Shown piece by piece: positions 63,601 to 64,000 of a stretch of 64,000 nucleotides of DNA. Source of the DNA: Beaufortia kweichowensis (lineage: Eukaryota; Chordata; Actinopteri; Cypriniformes; Gastromyzontidae); assembly GCA_019155185.1 (NCBI GenBank), contig CM032808.1:9228716-9292715 (forward strand). The letters are read 5' to 3'. Numbering within the stretch: the first letter of the stretch is position 1; every line of letters begins with the position of its first letter. Below the pieces are notes generated by a model. That model made no database searches, was not told the origin of the DNA, and was given only the letters and a program-made list of their open reading frames with translations. The position numbers were made by a program, and so were the translations under genes.

Positions 63601-64000
63601 AATTGCAAGAGAGGGTAATAATTATGCTCCATCCCATATAAATCAGTCTGTGGCGTTTTTATTTCGACCGTCACATGATGTTGTGACATTGCCCATTTCA
63701 AAAGCAGTCCATCAAATGTGGCTGTATAAATGATAAACCGATGTCACTTTCACTTTCACATAAAATGCATGTGTTTGCAATGCCTACAAGACATATAATA
63801 CACTGTTATCATGTTACTGTTTGTTAATCTACAACAAGAGCAAACGTTGTGTACATCAGAAGGGTAGGTTATTATGTAGATGAAGCTCTTGAAAAATGGT
63901 GAAACACACTAACGTTCAGTAAAAAGTTAAAGGTGCTCTGTTTTATTCAAATGCATGCTGAAAATGTCAATATTACCTTACAGAGCAAGCATTGAAAAAT
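58790..64000. other. Intergenic region downstream of nrxn1
   Basis: 5.2 kb with no gene recognised on either strand. It contains an (AT)n microsatellite at 60602-60627. Two stretches of balanced, repeat-poor sequence (59030-59460 and 62690-63110) could be conserved non-coding elements. The remainder is AT-rich, and the reading frames in it are short and unremarkable. Confidence 0.6.
60602..60627. repeat. (AT)n microsatellite
   Basis: An uninterrupted TA/AT run of about 26 nt in AT-rich flanks. Confidence 0.9.

Overview
This is a eukaryotic, non-coding-rich window from a ray-finned fish, most likely a cyprinid or close otophysan. It carries the 3' half of one gene on the plus strand, a neurexin-1 orthologue (nrxn1; I cannot tell the a from the b paralogue). 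The fish assignment rests on the protein differences from mammals, on short teleost-type foldback elements and a SINE-type tail with TGTAA-like ends, and on very long CT microsatellites. The neurexin-1 call, rather than 2 or 3, rests on the LNS4-LNS6 residues, the ...SYHVDESRNYIS... tail and a gamma-type first exon.

Layout. 1-5344 is intron. Alpha exons for LNS4 and LNS5 lie at 5345-5467, 6354-6735, 6823-7013 and 7697-7870, and the third EGF repeat at 11420-11539. The 15.4-kb intron that follows holds the beta promoter and the beta-specific first exon (ATG 17584, donor after 17806). LNS6 is encoded by 26894-27075, 36522-36693, the 90-nt SS4 cassette 40813-40902, and 42116-42432, which also encodes the Ser/Thr-rich stalk. 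The next 11.7-kb intron holds a gamma-neurexin first exon (ATG 48078, donor after 48110). The shared 3' end is 54148-54220 (or 54229) and 56896-57197 (transmembrane segment, cytoplasmic tail, PDZ ligand, stop). The 3' UTR runs to about 58650. 58.8-64 kb shows no gene.

All eleven downstream exons and both alternative first exons join in frame with matching splice phases. Beta ends in phase 1 and rebuilds an Ala-Gly-Thr-Thr-Tyr junction with the LNS6 exon. Gamma ends in phase 0 and joins the Cys-loop exon. One locus can therefore make three products: alpha (presynaptic, multi-LNS), beta (LNS6 only) and gamma (no LNS domain). All share the same stalk, membrane anchor and CASK/Mint-binding tail.

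The most useful observations are the gamma exon with a perfect Kozak context, a near-consensus RE1/REST site 1.2 kb upstream of the beta ATG, and tandem donors 9 nt apart that add or remove the only Ser-Gly of the membrane-proximal stalk. The SS4 cassette also has UAAA-type motifs downstream, and CT tracts sit at several acceptors. I found no RNA gene, CRISPR array, intact transposase gene or second protein-coding gene. I do not see an undescribed biological system. The interest lies in promoter and splice architecture.
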